Part shown: positions 17,601 through 23,455 of the stretch, piece by piece | Numbering within the stretch: the first letter of the stretch is position 1 | Layout of the letters: each line of letters begins with the position of its first letter | Assembly (NCBI GenBank): GCA_937996595.1 | Contig: CALKVC010000112.1 | Span: 1-39,903, forward strand | Source of the DNA: an uncultured Chitinophagaceae bacterium | GTDB taxonomy: Bacteria > Bacteroidota > Bacteroidia > Chitinophagales > Chitinophagaceae | Direction: 5' to 3' | DNA: 39,903 nucleotides | Notes under the pieces: generated by a model | The model's input: only the letters and a program-made list of their open reading frames with translations | Told to the model about the DNA's origin: nothing | Databases searched by the model: none | Program-made: the position numbers and the translations under genes

Positions 17601-19772
17601 ATCATAAGGCCCGCTTTTTGTGTTCTGATGACCGCCACTTGCGATACCAGTTGCACTGTTAGTATAACCTGCAATATATAAATTGTCTGACCCATCTATT
17701 GTACAAGCAGAAGCATATTCACCCCCACCCGTACCGCCATAATAGGAACCCCAATAACGGGCACCGTCACTATTAAATTTTGCTACAAAAACATCGCCGG
17801 CATATCCACCACCTGAGTTTTTAAAACCACCACATGCTATATCTGCAACAGAGTATGCTGAACCCACCAGATAAACATTGTTGTTGCCATCTACTGCGCA
17901 GGCTGAACCAAAGTCGCCATCACTACCGCCATAATAGGTTGCCCAGAGCCTTGCCCCACTGCTGTTAAATTTCACCAAAAAAGCATCTACATCACCCCCA
18001 TGTGTATTTTGAAAACCTGAAGAAGCAATACCGGTAGTTGAATAAGTGTAACCGGCCAGGTAAACATTATTGCTGCCATCTACAGCACAGGACAGTCCAT
18101 ATTCGTCACTTACACTACCATAATAGGTTGCCCAAAGCCTGCTCCCGCTGCTGCTGAATTTTACCAAAATAGCATCACTGCCTCCCTGGTAAGTATTTTG
18201 ATAACCACCGGATGCTATCCCGGTAGCTGATTTTGTAAAACTCGCCAGGTAAACATTATTGCTCCCATCAACAGTGCATGATGGACTTGTACCATTTAAA
18301 AAATCAGGTACGCTCCCATAGTAGGTTGCCCAAAGCCTGTTACCAATATTATTGAATTTAACTAAAAACATTTCAGCCGAATTTGTAAGTGTATTCTTAA
18401 AACCGCCAGAAGCGATTCCGGTAGGTGATGTTGTATAACCGGCCAGGTAAACATTGTTGCTGCCATCAACAGCACAGGTCATTTGAAACTCCCACTCTGC
18501 TCCACCATAATAGGTTGCCCAAAGCCGGCTGCCACTGCTGTTAAATTTTATAAGAAATGCATCAACGGCTCCACCAAATGTGTTTTGAAAACCACCTGAC
18601 CCAATGCCAGTAAGAGAATTTGTAGATCCAGCTAAATAGACATTACCACTCCCATCCACAGCCACTGAAGTACCTTTTTCCTGGCTATTATAGCCATAAT
18701 AAGTAGCCCATAAACGGGTACCGCTGCTGTTAAATTTTACTAAAAAAGCATCTTGATTACCTGAATAAGTATTGTCAAAAGTATTGTCGAAGCCACCTGC
18801 TGTAGCAATTCCGGATGCACTATATGTTTCGCCAGACAGATATACATTATCAGAAGCATCCACTGCACAAGAGTAACCCAAACTTACAACTCCGCCACCT
18901 CCGTAATAAGTTGCCCATATAACGCTGGGGTCTATACGCATATAAATTCCAGGCTCAGCATCTGCATAAAAACCAAGGGTACCGTCGCTGTTTTGAATAA
19001 AACGGGTATTTATTTTTTTGCCTGCTGCATTAAAACTTACCGGCTGTTTTTCTTTTACTTCACCCAGCTTTGTTTTTATCAATAATTCTCCGTTGCTGCT
19101 GATGGTTACTGCATCGGCATCTTTAACTTTAAGTTTTATCAAAGAACGGTCTGCTCCTGCATGTACTACAAAATCGTATTTCATAAAACCTTCGTTACTA
19201 TAAATAACCCAGTCTATTCCTGGATACACGTTTTCGAATGTGATTTTTTGGTAGCTTTTTACACCTGTAATGCCATCAGGGCAATGAGACATGTAATAGT
19301 TTTCGTAATAATCAGTTTGCTGTTCTTTTTTAATTGAAGGATTAGGGTTGGCACCTTGCAATGCAACTGAAAACCGGTGAATGCTTTGTTGTATCTTTTT
19401 TCCCAGCACATCCATTTTGTAGTTTTGATAAAGTTTATCCGATTGTATAGAATCTGATCTTTCTTTTAGAAATTCTGTTTTGGTAAACTGGTAGTGTATG
19501 GCATTGGCCGTAAAAAAAAGTTTTGCACCGTCACTTTGCGAAGTAAAAAGAATATCGGGCCGAAGTTTGCCGGAAACATCTGCAACCTGGCCACGGTTTT
19601 CGATAAACAATAATGGTTGTTGCTGTAATCTTTCTTTATTAATAGTTTTATTGGACTCATCCAGTTTAACCTGGTTTACCAAAGGGTTTACCTGGCAAAT
19701 TAAATCTCCACAATAAAATACGCAACATAAAAACGATATGCATTTAATGAATAGAAGTGATCCTGTTTTCAT
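11649..19772 (-). CDS. Giant T9SS-secreted SBBP-propeller/beta-helix protein
   Basis: The 2,707-aa protein begins with a signal peptide (MKTGSLLFIKCISFLCCVFYCGDLICQ). Residues about 55-280 form the N-terminal region often seen before SBBP repeats (FIENRGQ motif). Residues 282-731 hold seven SBBP blades (WATYYGG ... CAVDGSNNVYLAGYT ... DAFLVKFNSSG), enough for one seven-bladed propeller. Three homologous units follow (about 738-1131, 1138-1508, 1515-2015). Each begins G-[IV]-[LV]-YVD, has an IWVAKGTY motif, runs through right-handed beta-helix coils (NGGGLY, NNTANG, ISGN) and ends SPAxNxG ... VDxGAYE. Residues about 2020-2600 are an unassigned beta-rich region. The C-terminal ~85 residues (KVFPNPVADGNIQLWF to HTVIF) are a T9SS type A sorting domain. 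The protein is probably anchored at or released from the cell surface; beta-helix units often bind or cleave polysaccharides, but no catalytic site is evident. Its promoter carries the repeated palindrome at 19841. Confidence 0.93.
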   Translation of the reverse strand: MKTGSLLFIKCISFLCCVFYCGDLICQVNPLVNQVKLDESNKTINKERLQQQPLLFIENRGQVADVSGKLRPDILFTSQSDGAKLFFTANAIHYQFTKTEFLKERSDSIQSDKLYQNYKMDVLGKKIQQSIHRFSVALQGANPNPSIKKEQQTDYYENYYMSHCPDGITGVKSYQKITFENVYPGIDWVIYSNEGFMKYDFVVHAGADRSLIKLKVKDADAVTISSNGELLIKTKLGEVKEKQPVSFNAAGKKINTRFIQNSDGTLGFYADAEPGIYMRIDPSVIWATYYGGGGVVSLGYSCAVDASDNVYLSGETYSASGIATAGGFDNTFDNTYSGNQDAFLVKFNSSGTRLWATYYGYNSQEKGTSVAVDGSGNVYLAGSTNSLTGIGSGGFQNTFGGAVDAFLIKFNSSGSRLWATYYGGAEWEFQMTCAVDGSNNVYLAGYTTSPTGIASGGFKNTLTNSAEMFLVKFNNIGNRLWATYYGSVPDFLNGTSPSCTVDGSNNVYLASFTKSATGIASGGYQNTYQGGSDAILVKFSSSGSRLWATYYGSVSDEYGLSCAVDGSNNVYLAGYTYSTTGIASSGFQNTHGGDVDAFLVKFNSSGARLWATYYGGSDGDFGSACAVDGNNNVYLVGSAYSVADIACGGFKNSGGGYAGDVFVAKFNSDGARYWGSYYGGTGGGEYASACTIDGSDNLYIAGYTNSATGIASGGHQNTKSGPYDAFLVKIEGSVIVDPALNLVPVSGILYVDKTKSGNGSSWASAASEVAHALKAAQSNPLITQIWVAKGTYAPMHNPSVSASCPNYNHIDNAFLLVNNVKIYGGFSGNGTETSITQRNIARYPTILSGNRNYHIVISAGSVGTAELNGFIIEKGKANGSADITVNGQIVYRSNGGGLYMVGSSPRIENCIIRDNSAKDNGGGLYAANSAANLTSNKISGNTAGNGGGAYLNNTAVTLVNCLLSGNKVSGFGGGIYNNALLQTPVIRNSTIASNLAVTGGGGLYFTGFPIPASPPLVYNSIIYSNRIGVTVSNFTTNSATAPEVRYSIIENNLDYTNSGNNLTGTSPQFINPKDASLAPINTGNYSLNKCSPAINTGNNIYIAGYPNDLAGTTRILNTTVDRGAYENNSAVSAVPDMAGVVYVDRTKSGNGSTWENAVPELSDALLAARTNTDITAIWVAKGTYYPLYDIAFTCVPADERDKAFVLINNVKLWGGFAGGETMVSQRNYALNETILSGDIGVEGIRSDNSYHVVVSAGAVGNAVINGFTIQDGQATGTGTVAINGFNFSRNSCGGMYIISSSPDVTACAIKNNTANGFAAGVYVSVSNAIFTNCSISGNNALGSGGGIYSNNPNGGSSAYPRFYHCTVSGNRGSSGGGGYFTTLGTEPAKMYNCIFYGNKNNAGVASNDIISSVSTSDDPEVYYSIVGNVASTTAYANMAGNSTANPLLTYQEDAMNAPNLAGNFRLQKCSPAINTGSNTYAAGITRDLDFNARTTFFTVDMGAYEKVLALPDTNGIVYVDSSNILNNGDGSSWEKSVADLADALKAAKTNTAIKQIWTAKGTYKPLYIATDDGSLLSCPSVNRDNAFVMVNDVKLYGGFAGGETDTTGRDYILNECILSGDIDDINFNNPFNDAHHIVISAGAIGTASLDGFTVKGGYANGAGTISVNGQTIERIYGGGMYNGSSAPLIINSKFINNTTTGSGAGIYNKNSSSIISNCFISENTAVQGGGITNRDNSYVNISDCTFSNNFSYNEGGGLLNFNTSYVTITDCIFIQNTANYGAGIANVFNAEAVISNCLFANNVVDFDGGALHNSNSNPIISNCSILGNSAAQSGGGMSNILGSSPIVSNCLFSGNTAALNGGALYNYSQTTSVPEITNSSFSGNKATLSGGAIYNGFTPPFDMAIPVIKNSIIWGNTASSTNAIFPITGLPDISNNIIEGGYASGTNIFDLDPLFVNPQLAAAAPTTLGDYRLQTCSPALNIGDNSFIQPGVTKDLDSLDRIKYTTVDLGAYEKQDIDLGNTTWKGVNTNWNDKVNWCGGYIPFDTTNVVIPSSLSNYPVINTGYYNGVKNILLGSGSSVGLQNNGSLSIYGTYTNNGSTINNKGKWVMAGDSTGQYFPGTLATVSAMNHLEIKKPSGVTFNKSFSITGSLIPTAGNIDVNNVEVTLKSSDTATASVDVIQPGASISYTGTGAFIVERFINTGVAAGQHQKTWQFLSTPATGQSIHQAWQETGFVPAGYGTWITGTGTGFDATTALPSLKYFNEAAVNWTAVTNTGNALVNKLGYMLFVRGDRTVTTYNGTPNNTILRSMGQLYSPTNPAPSVTVSANKFQTFGNPYASRIEFSKLYDASTGINDVFYVWDPKLAGSYNVGGYQTISGITGYIPTVGTPPTGNAATDYYPAGVPSPYIESGQAVFVKGNGSGGQVNFNENVKATGSRLVNRPAPAEDPMSRRQFLFTSLFTNTGVIADGNIVAFEKGFGNEVNDLDAGKIMNAGENFGLMRDGSILAVEAHDPVKESDTIFYSLGNLRRQPYQLRFAPVNMGSVNHQPYLIDRFTRTITPLSLTDSSFVDFTVTADAVSSAADRFIIVFRLKSKPKALQPQFGYEEQLKGTKPANLTVQENIIKSIKVFPNPVADGNIQLWFTGMPAGIYQVRMYNNAGQQLLTRQLMHQAETEKEVIRFTGNMARGVYQLDITDPDGEKTKHTVIF

Positions 19773-19810
19773 AATTCAACTTTATTTTAAACACAGTTAC
19801 TTTAGCTGTT

Positions 19811-19857
19811 TAAAATTATAAGTATGCCATAAGCTGAACTATACCCCATTGGGTGAA
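19811..19857 (-). promoter_or_regulatory. Operator and -7 element upstream of the SBBP/beta-helix gene
   Basis: The near-palindrome ATACCCCA-T-TGGGTGAA lies at 19841-19857; its left half is perfect and its right half degenerate. On the minus strand, 22 bp downstream, is TAATTTTA (19818-19811), one base off the Bacteroidota -7 consensus TAnnTTTG. Spacing and motif match two other sites at 21561 and 25781. The start codon is 39 bp below the -7 element. Confidence 0.62.
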
Positions 19858-19880
19858 TTATTTCATTAAAATCTCTGTAA

Positions 19881-19910
19881 AACCGTAACTGTATTACAAC
19901 AAACCGTAAC
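19881..19910. promoter_or_regulatory. Direct repeats AACCGTAAC with LytTR-like spacing
   Basis: Two identical 9-mers, AACCGTAAC at 19881-19889 and 19902-19910, are separated by exactly 12 bp (21-bp pitch, two helical turns). The 9-12-9 geometry and the CGT-A core resemble binding sites of LytTR-type regulators. They lie just upstream of the palindrome in the SBBP/beta-helix gene promoter. No LytTR gene is in this window, so the assignment is tentative. Confidence 0.4.
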
Positions 19911-20006
19911 CAGGTACTTTAGATGAAAATATGACAGTATAAGTGAGGAATGTTGAATTTGAGGGTTCGGTAAAGGACGGCATCGTAGAATATAACCCGT
20001 GCTTTA

Positions 20007-20600
20007 TTAAAGAGAATCAAGCGGTATCTCACGCCTGAAATCCCAATAAGAAGTAACATTTGCAATTTTCCATTCGCCGTTTATTTTTTCCATAATGCGG
20101 CATTCTTTGCTAAAAGTGAAACGCATTTTATCGGGGTCGCTGTTATATTGATCCCACATCATATATACAAGTTCTGCAGTAAAGAATTTGAATAACATAT
20201 TCTTTCTTACCACTTTAGGATGGCTGCTTACTTTTGCCTTCACACTGCTTTCCTGTCCCATTGATTTAGATTTTGCCTTTTTCTCACCCGCAGGCATTAT
20301 ATAAGCTCTTATTTTTTCATCTACCTCTTTCCAACCCGATTTTGTATCTATGCTTCCATCAGTATTGTTCCATGCCTGAAATGCATAATCTGCTTGCACT
20401 AAATATTGATTCCAGCATTCATAATCCCTTTCAAAAAAACAGGTTGTTTCAGCATCAATCACTTCCAGGATCGCCTCCTGCTCCTTCTTATCGTTGTAAT
20501 CACCAATAACAACCATACTCTTCTTATCAACCACTTCTTTGGCTGGTTCCATACATGCTGAAAAACACATTAATAATACCCCGATAATTAATTTCTGCAT
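20007..20600 (-). CDS. Lipoprotein with NTF2/SnoaL-like domain
   Basis: The open frame extends upstream to 20807, but the ATG at 20600 begins a clear lipoprotein signal (MQKLIIGVLLMCFSAC, lipid-attachment Cys16), giving 197 aa. The upstream part is judged non-coding because it holds a perfect TATATTTG -7 element. The mature part has an N-terminal helix pattern (EQEAILEVIDAETTCFFERDYECWNQYL) and a C-terminal strand pattern ending EKINGEWKIANVTSYWDF, typical of NTF2-like/SnoaL/DUF4440 folds. No catalytic residues can be assigned. It is probably attached to the outer or inner membrane facing the periplasm. It sits downstream of the response regulator with a gap of over 260 bp, so it is likely a separate unit. 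Confidence 0.8.
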   Translation of the reverse strand: MQKLIIGVLLMCFSACMEPAKEVVDKKSMVVIGDYNDKKEQEAILEVIDAETTCFFERDYECWNQYLVQADYAFQAWNNTDGSIDTKSGWKEVDEKIRAYIMPAGEKKAKSKSMGQESSVKAKVSSHPKVVRKNMLFKFFTAELVYMMWDQYNSDPDKMRFTFSKECRIMEKINGEWKIANVTSYWDFRREIPLDSL

Positions 20601-20699
20601 CGGCAAAATAATTTTCTCCAAATGAATTAGCCTATGAATCAAAAATCCTTTCGCACCAGATAACATCCATTGCTTTCTATTCATCAAAAGTTCAGTATT

Positions 20700-20733
20700 C
20701 AAATATAAAAATACTGTTTCCGATACCCGGAAA
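20700..20733 (-). promoter_or_regulatory. Promoter and palindrome upstream of the NTF2-like lipoprotein gene
   Basis: A perfect TAnnTTTG -7 element (TATATTTG on the minus strand, 20707-20700) is immediately preceded by the inverted repeat TTTCCG-ATACC-CGGAAA at 20717-20733. The palindrome covers the expected -33 region, a position that suits a repressor. The predicted leader is about 95 nt to the ATG at 20600. Confidence 0.5.
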
Positions 20734-20866
20734 AAATCCAATAAACCAATTACATTAATGATTTTGCGGGTTTCATGCGACATTATCTGCATAAAAAACC
20801 GCATCAATAAGCCATATTAGAAAACCCGTGCCGCCAAATTACCTAAAACACAGCATAGAAAGGCCA

Positions 20867-21523
20867 TCATATTTTTGAAAACGCCTTTAACTGCGCTGCT
20901 TTCCTTACAGCTTCGCTGCGGCTGTTTACATGGAGCTTTTTGTAGATATGCTTAACATGAGTACGCACGGTATCATAACTGATGAAAATTTTTTCAGAAA
21001 TGGCCTTATAATCCAGTCCTTCTGTCATCAATTGAAGGATTTCTTTTTCCCGCTGGCTGAGGTTGTGTTCTTCATCAGTTACCGGGTGGCTGGCGAAGTT
21101 TGAAGCAGAAAAAAATGCAAGCGCCTTTTTGGCTACACTTACATTCATGCTGGCGCCACCATTATAAACTTCTGTAATTGCTTCCAGGTATTTATTGGGC
21201 GGGTCATTTTTTAAAATATACCCGGATGCCCCGGCACAAAGCGCACTGAATATTTTCTCACTGTCGTTAAAAACAGTCTGTATTACGATCTTTATTTCAG
21301 GGTGATACTGTTGCATCTGCCTGGTTACTTCTATCCCATTCATGCCTGGCATTTCAATATCCATCAACAAAACATCAGGATTGCTTTTTTTTATTTTCTC
21401 ATCCCAGTAATTCCCGTCACTAAAAGTTCCCACACAGGAATAGCCGGTTGTTCCATTGAGAATCGCTTCCAGCGCATCCCTCACCAGTTTATTATCTTCA
21501 AATATGGCAACCCTTATATCCAT
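20867..21523 (-). CDS. NarL/FixJ-family response regulator
   Basis: The 218-aa protein is a two-domain DNA-binding response regulator. The receiver domain (1-120) has the acidic pair E9/D10, phospho-acceptor D55 (LLMDIEMPG), T83 and K105 in expected places. The C-terminal LuxR-type helix-turn-helix (about 152-212) has the signature LSQREKEILQLMTEGLDYKAISEKIFISYDTVRTHVKHIYKKL. It is the only regulator in the cluster and follows three HisKA_3 kinases, the kinase class that phosphorylates NarL-type regulators. A palindrome of NarL-like geometry lies directly upstream and recurs before two other transcription units, so autoregulation is likely. Its target genes, including the SBBP/beta-helix gene, are inferred from the motif alone. 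Confidence 0.96.
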   Translation of the reverse strand: MDIRVAIFEDNKLVRDALEAILNGTTGYSCVGTFSDGNYWDEKIKKSNPDVLLMDIEMPGMNGIEVTRQMQQYHPEIKIVIQTVFNDSEKIFSALCAGASGYILKNDPPNKYLEAITEVYNGGASMNVSVAKKALAFFSASNFASHPVTDEEHNLSQREKEILQLMTEGLDYKAISEKIFISYDTVRTHVKHIYKKLHVNSRSEAVRKAAQLKAFSKI

Positions 21524-21530
21524 TAATAGT

Positions 21531-21577
21531 CAAATTTGAGCATTTATATTTAGTTAAACAATACCCCATCAGGGTAT
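21531..21577 (-). promoter_or_regulatory. Operator and -7 element upstream of the response regulator gene
   Basis: ATACCCCA-T-CAGGGTAT lies at 21561-21577 and overlaps the stop codon of the upstream kinase gene. On the minus strand, 22 bp downstream, is CAAATTTG (21538-21531), a one-mismatch TAnnTTTG, with TTG next to the operator as a possible -33. The implied start point leaves only a few bases before the ATG at 21523, so the leader would be very short. Confidence 0.62.
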
Positions 21578-23422
21578 TTTTACAGAAACTGTTATCCTTG
21601 TTCCTTTACCTTTTACCGATTCAATAGAAAAACCAGCTCCTGCTTCTTTTGCCCTTTGTTTCATATTTATCAATCCGTTTCCAGACTTTACATGTTCAAT
21701 ATCAAATCCAACACCATTATCCTGCAATGTTATCTCTACAAAACCATTCTCCACTTTCACATTCAATTCAATCAATGATGCATCGCTGTATTTTACCGCG
21801 TTATTGATGGTTTCCTTAAACAACAGGTAAATATTTCGGCGTGTTTCTGCTGGCAGTTCAATATTTGCCATATTTTCTACAAGCCCTGCTTTAACCTGTA
21901 TATTTTTAACTGCAGCCATATCAAAAACATATTCTTCCAGCCTTTGCGCCAGTTTTAACAAACTATCTTGTCCCGGGTTTGTAAACCAAACAATTTCGCC
22001 CAGTTTATTTACCATATCCCCGGCATTCTGCTGAATGATCCTGAGTGAATTTTCTACCTCGCTATGTCTTTCATTTTTAATTTGTTCTCTCGACAGATGG
22101 CTATACATAGAAATACCACTCAACGTCGCCCCAACTTCATCATGCAGTTCCTGGCTAATGCGCAGCCGTTCACTAAGTAAAACCTGCTGGCCGGCCAGCC
22201 GTTCGTGTTCTACCTGAACAGCCCTTTGTTTCAATATTTCCAGTGTTTTGTAAATGAGATAAATCAAAGCCAGCAACATTTGTGGCAATGCTCCCAAAGA
22301 AAGTATAAGTGGATGCAACAGGTAATTAAACTTTACCAGCCCAAGTTCTAAAAAAGTAAGAAAAACAGCCATGATAAAGAATGATGAAAATATTGCAGTA
22401 AACCACCAATATACCTTTCCTTGTTTAATTCCTTTTAATACTGACATTATCAATAATATAAGAAAGCTTGATAATGTAAGTAAATAAGGTAAGAACATGA
22501 TCAAACTGAATTTACCTGCATCATGATTACCCGTATAAAACAAGTATCCTGAAACACCGGCCATCGCATAAATTATTGCGCTTGTAATAATATAATAGTG
22601 GAGCTTTGAATGTGTTGTATACAATTTAAGTGCTGAAGAACTAAAGAAAAGCAATGCCGCAGTACTTAATGCACCTAAAAATACAGCAGCATTTTCTTCA
22701 AAGCGGGGGAACGAAGACCACAAATACATAGAACCAAAACCAGTTGCTGCCATGGTATAAAAAAATCCAAAGAAAATATACAGGAAGAACCAGGTTATCT
22801 GAGATGACTGCTGAAACCACCAAACAAAGGCCGCAGCAATCATAATCAGAAAAATAACAGTAAGCGCAATGATCAAAATAAAGTCCGGCCATTGGGGAGC
22901 CTCTGCCGGTAATTGCACCAAAACAGGTGTAATTGTAATCCCTATTCCCTTCCTGTATATTTTTGCATAAAGAATCGTTTCCACTCCGGACTTTAGGGTG
23001 AATGGCACAGATAGCATTCTGTCAGCGGAGGCACGCTCTTTTGCCGGAACCAGGCTTCCGGTTACGGAACCAGAATCAATCCGGTTTCCTGTTTGAATAT
23101 ACAGCCTGATAATGCCCGCCTGTACATTATTGAAATAAAGCTTCATCGCATGATCTACAGAATCTTTATTTTTCAAAACCACCATCATCCAATTCGCTTT
23201 CCCCGGCTGTAACCAAAAAGCATCTGTATTCGCCTTTTTCCACACCTCAAATGAATTAACGGAAATGTAATCTTCGCCGGTTCTGATGTAACTTTTAGTG
23301 CCAATATTTGTATTTGTAAAATCTGAAGAAACAATAACCGTATCAGCCGTTTGACAAATACCTGTTTGAATACAAATAATAAAAGCAAGCAGAGAGAGAA
23401 AATGTTTATTATATTCTTTCAT
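21569..23422 (-). CDS. 7TMR-DISM sensor histidine kinase (HisKA_3)
   Basis: An upstream in-frame ATG at 23446 is possible; the ATG at 23422 (MKEYNKHFLSLLAFIICIQ) starts the signal peptide and gives 617 aa. Residues about 22-178 are a 7TMR-DISM-type extracellular beta domain. Seven membrane segments follow (about 181-201, 210-233, 244-266, 275-296, 306-330, 336-362, 367-391). The HisKA_3 motif SQELHDEVGATLSG puts the phospho-acceptor at H427. The ATPase domain has an N-box (KETINNAVKYS, 536-546), DNGVGF (568-573) and GNGLINM (581-587). The extracellular DISM domain often binds carbohydrates or other small ligands, but the ligand here is unknown. It is 33 bp below the stop of the TPR kinase and probably co-transcribed with it. 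Its kinase core closely resembles that neighbour's. Confidence 0.94.
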   Translation of the reverse strand: MKEYNKHFLSLLAFIICIQTGICQTADTVIVSSDFTNTNIGTKSYIRTGEDYISVNSFEVWKKANTDAFWLQPGKANWMMVVLKNKDSVDHAMKLYFNNVQAGIIRLYIQTGNRIDSGSVTGSLVPAKERASADRMLSVPFTLKSGVETILYAKIYRKGIGITITPVLVQLPAEAPQWPDFILIIALTVIFLIMIAAAFVWWFQQSSQITWFFLYIFFGFFYTMAATGFGSMYLWSSFPRFEENAAVFLGALSTAALLFFSSSALKLYTTHSKLHYYIITSAIIYAMAGVSGYLFYTGNHDAGKFSLIMFLPYLLTLSSFLILLIMSVLKGIKQGKVYWWFTAIFSSFFIMAVFLTFLELGLVKFNYLLHPLILSLGALPQMLLALIYLIYKTLEILKQRAVQVEHERLAGQQVLLSERLRISQELHDEVGATLSGISMYSHLSREQIKNERHSEVENSLRIIQQNAGDMVNKLGEIVWFTNPGQDSLLKLAQRLEEYVFDMAAVKNIQVKAGLVENMANIELPAETRRNIYLLFKETINNAVKYSDASLIELNVKVENGFVEITLQDNGVGFDIEHVKSGNGLINMKQRAKEAGAGFSIESVKGKGTRITVSVKIP

Positions 23423-23455
23423 TGAAATTGTTGTGCTGTGATGCAATCATTCTTT

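Noticed and set aside
20601..20807. N-terminal extension of the NTF2-like lipoprotein
   Set aside because: It would bury the lipoprotein signal at residue 70, and the region holds a perfect -7 promoter element.
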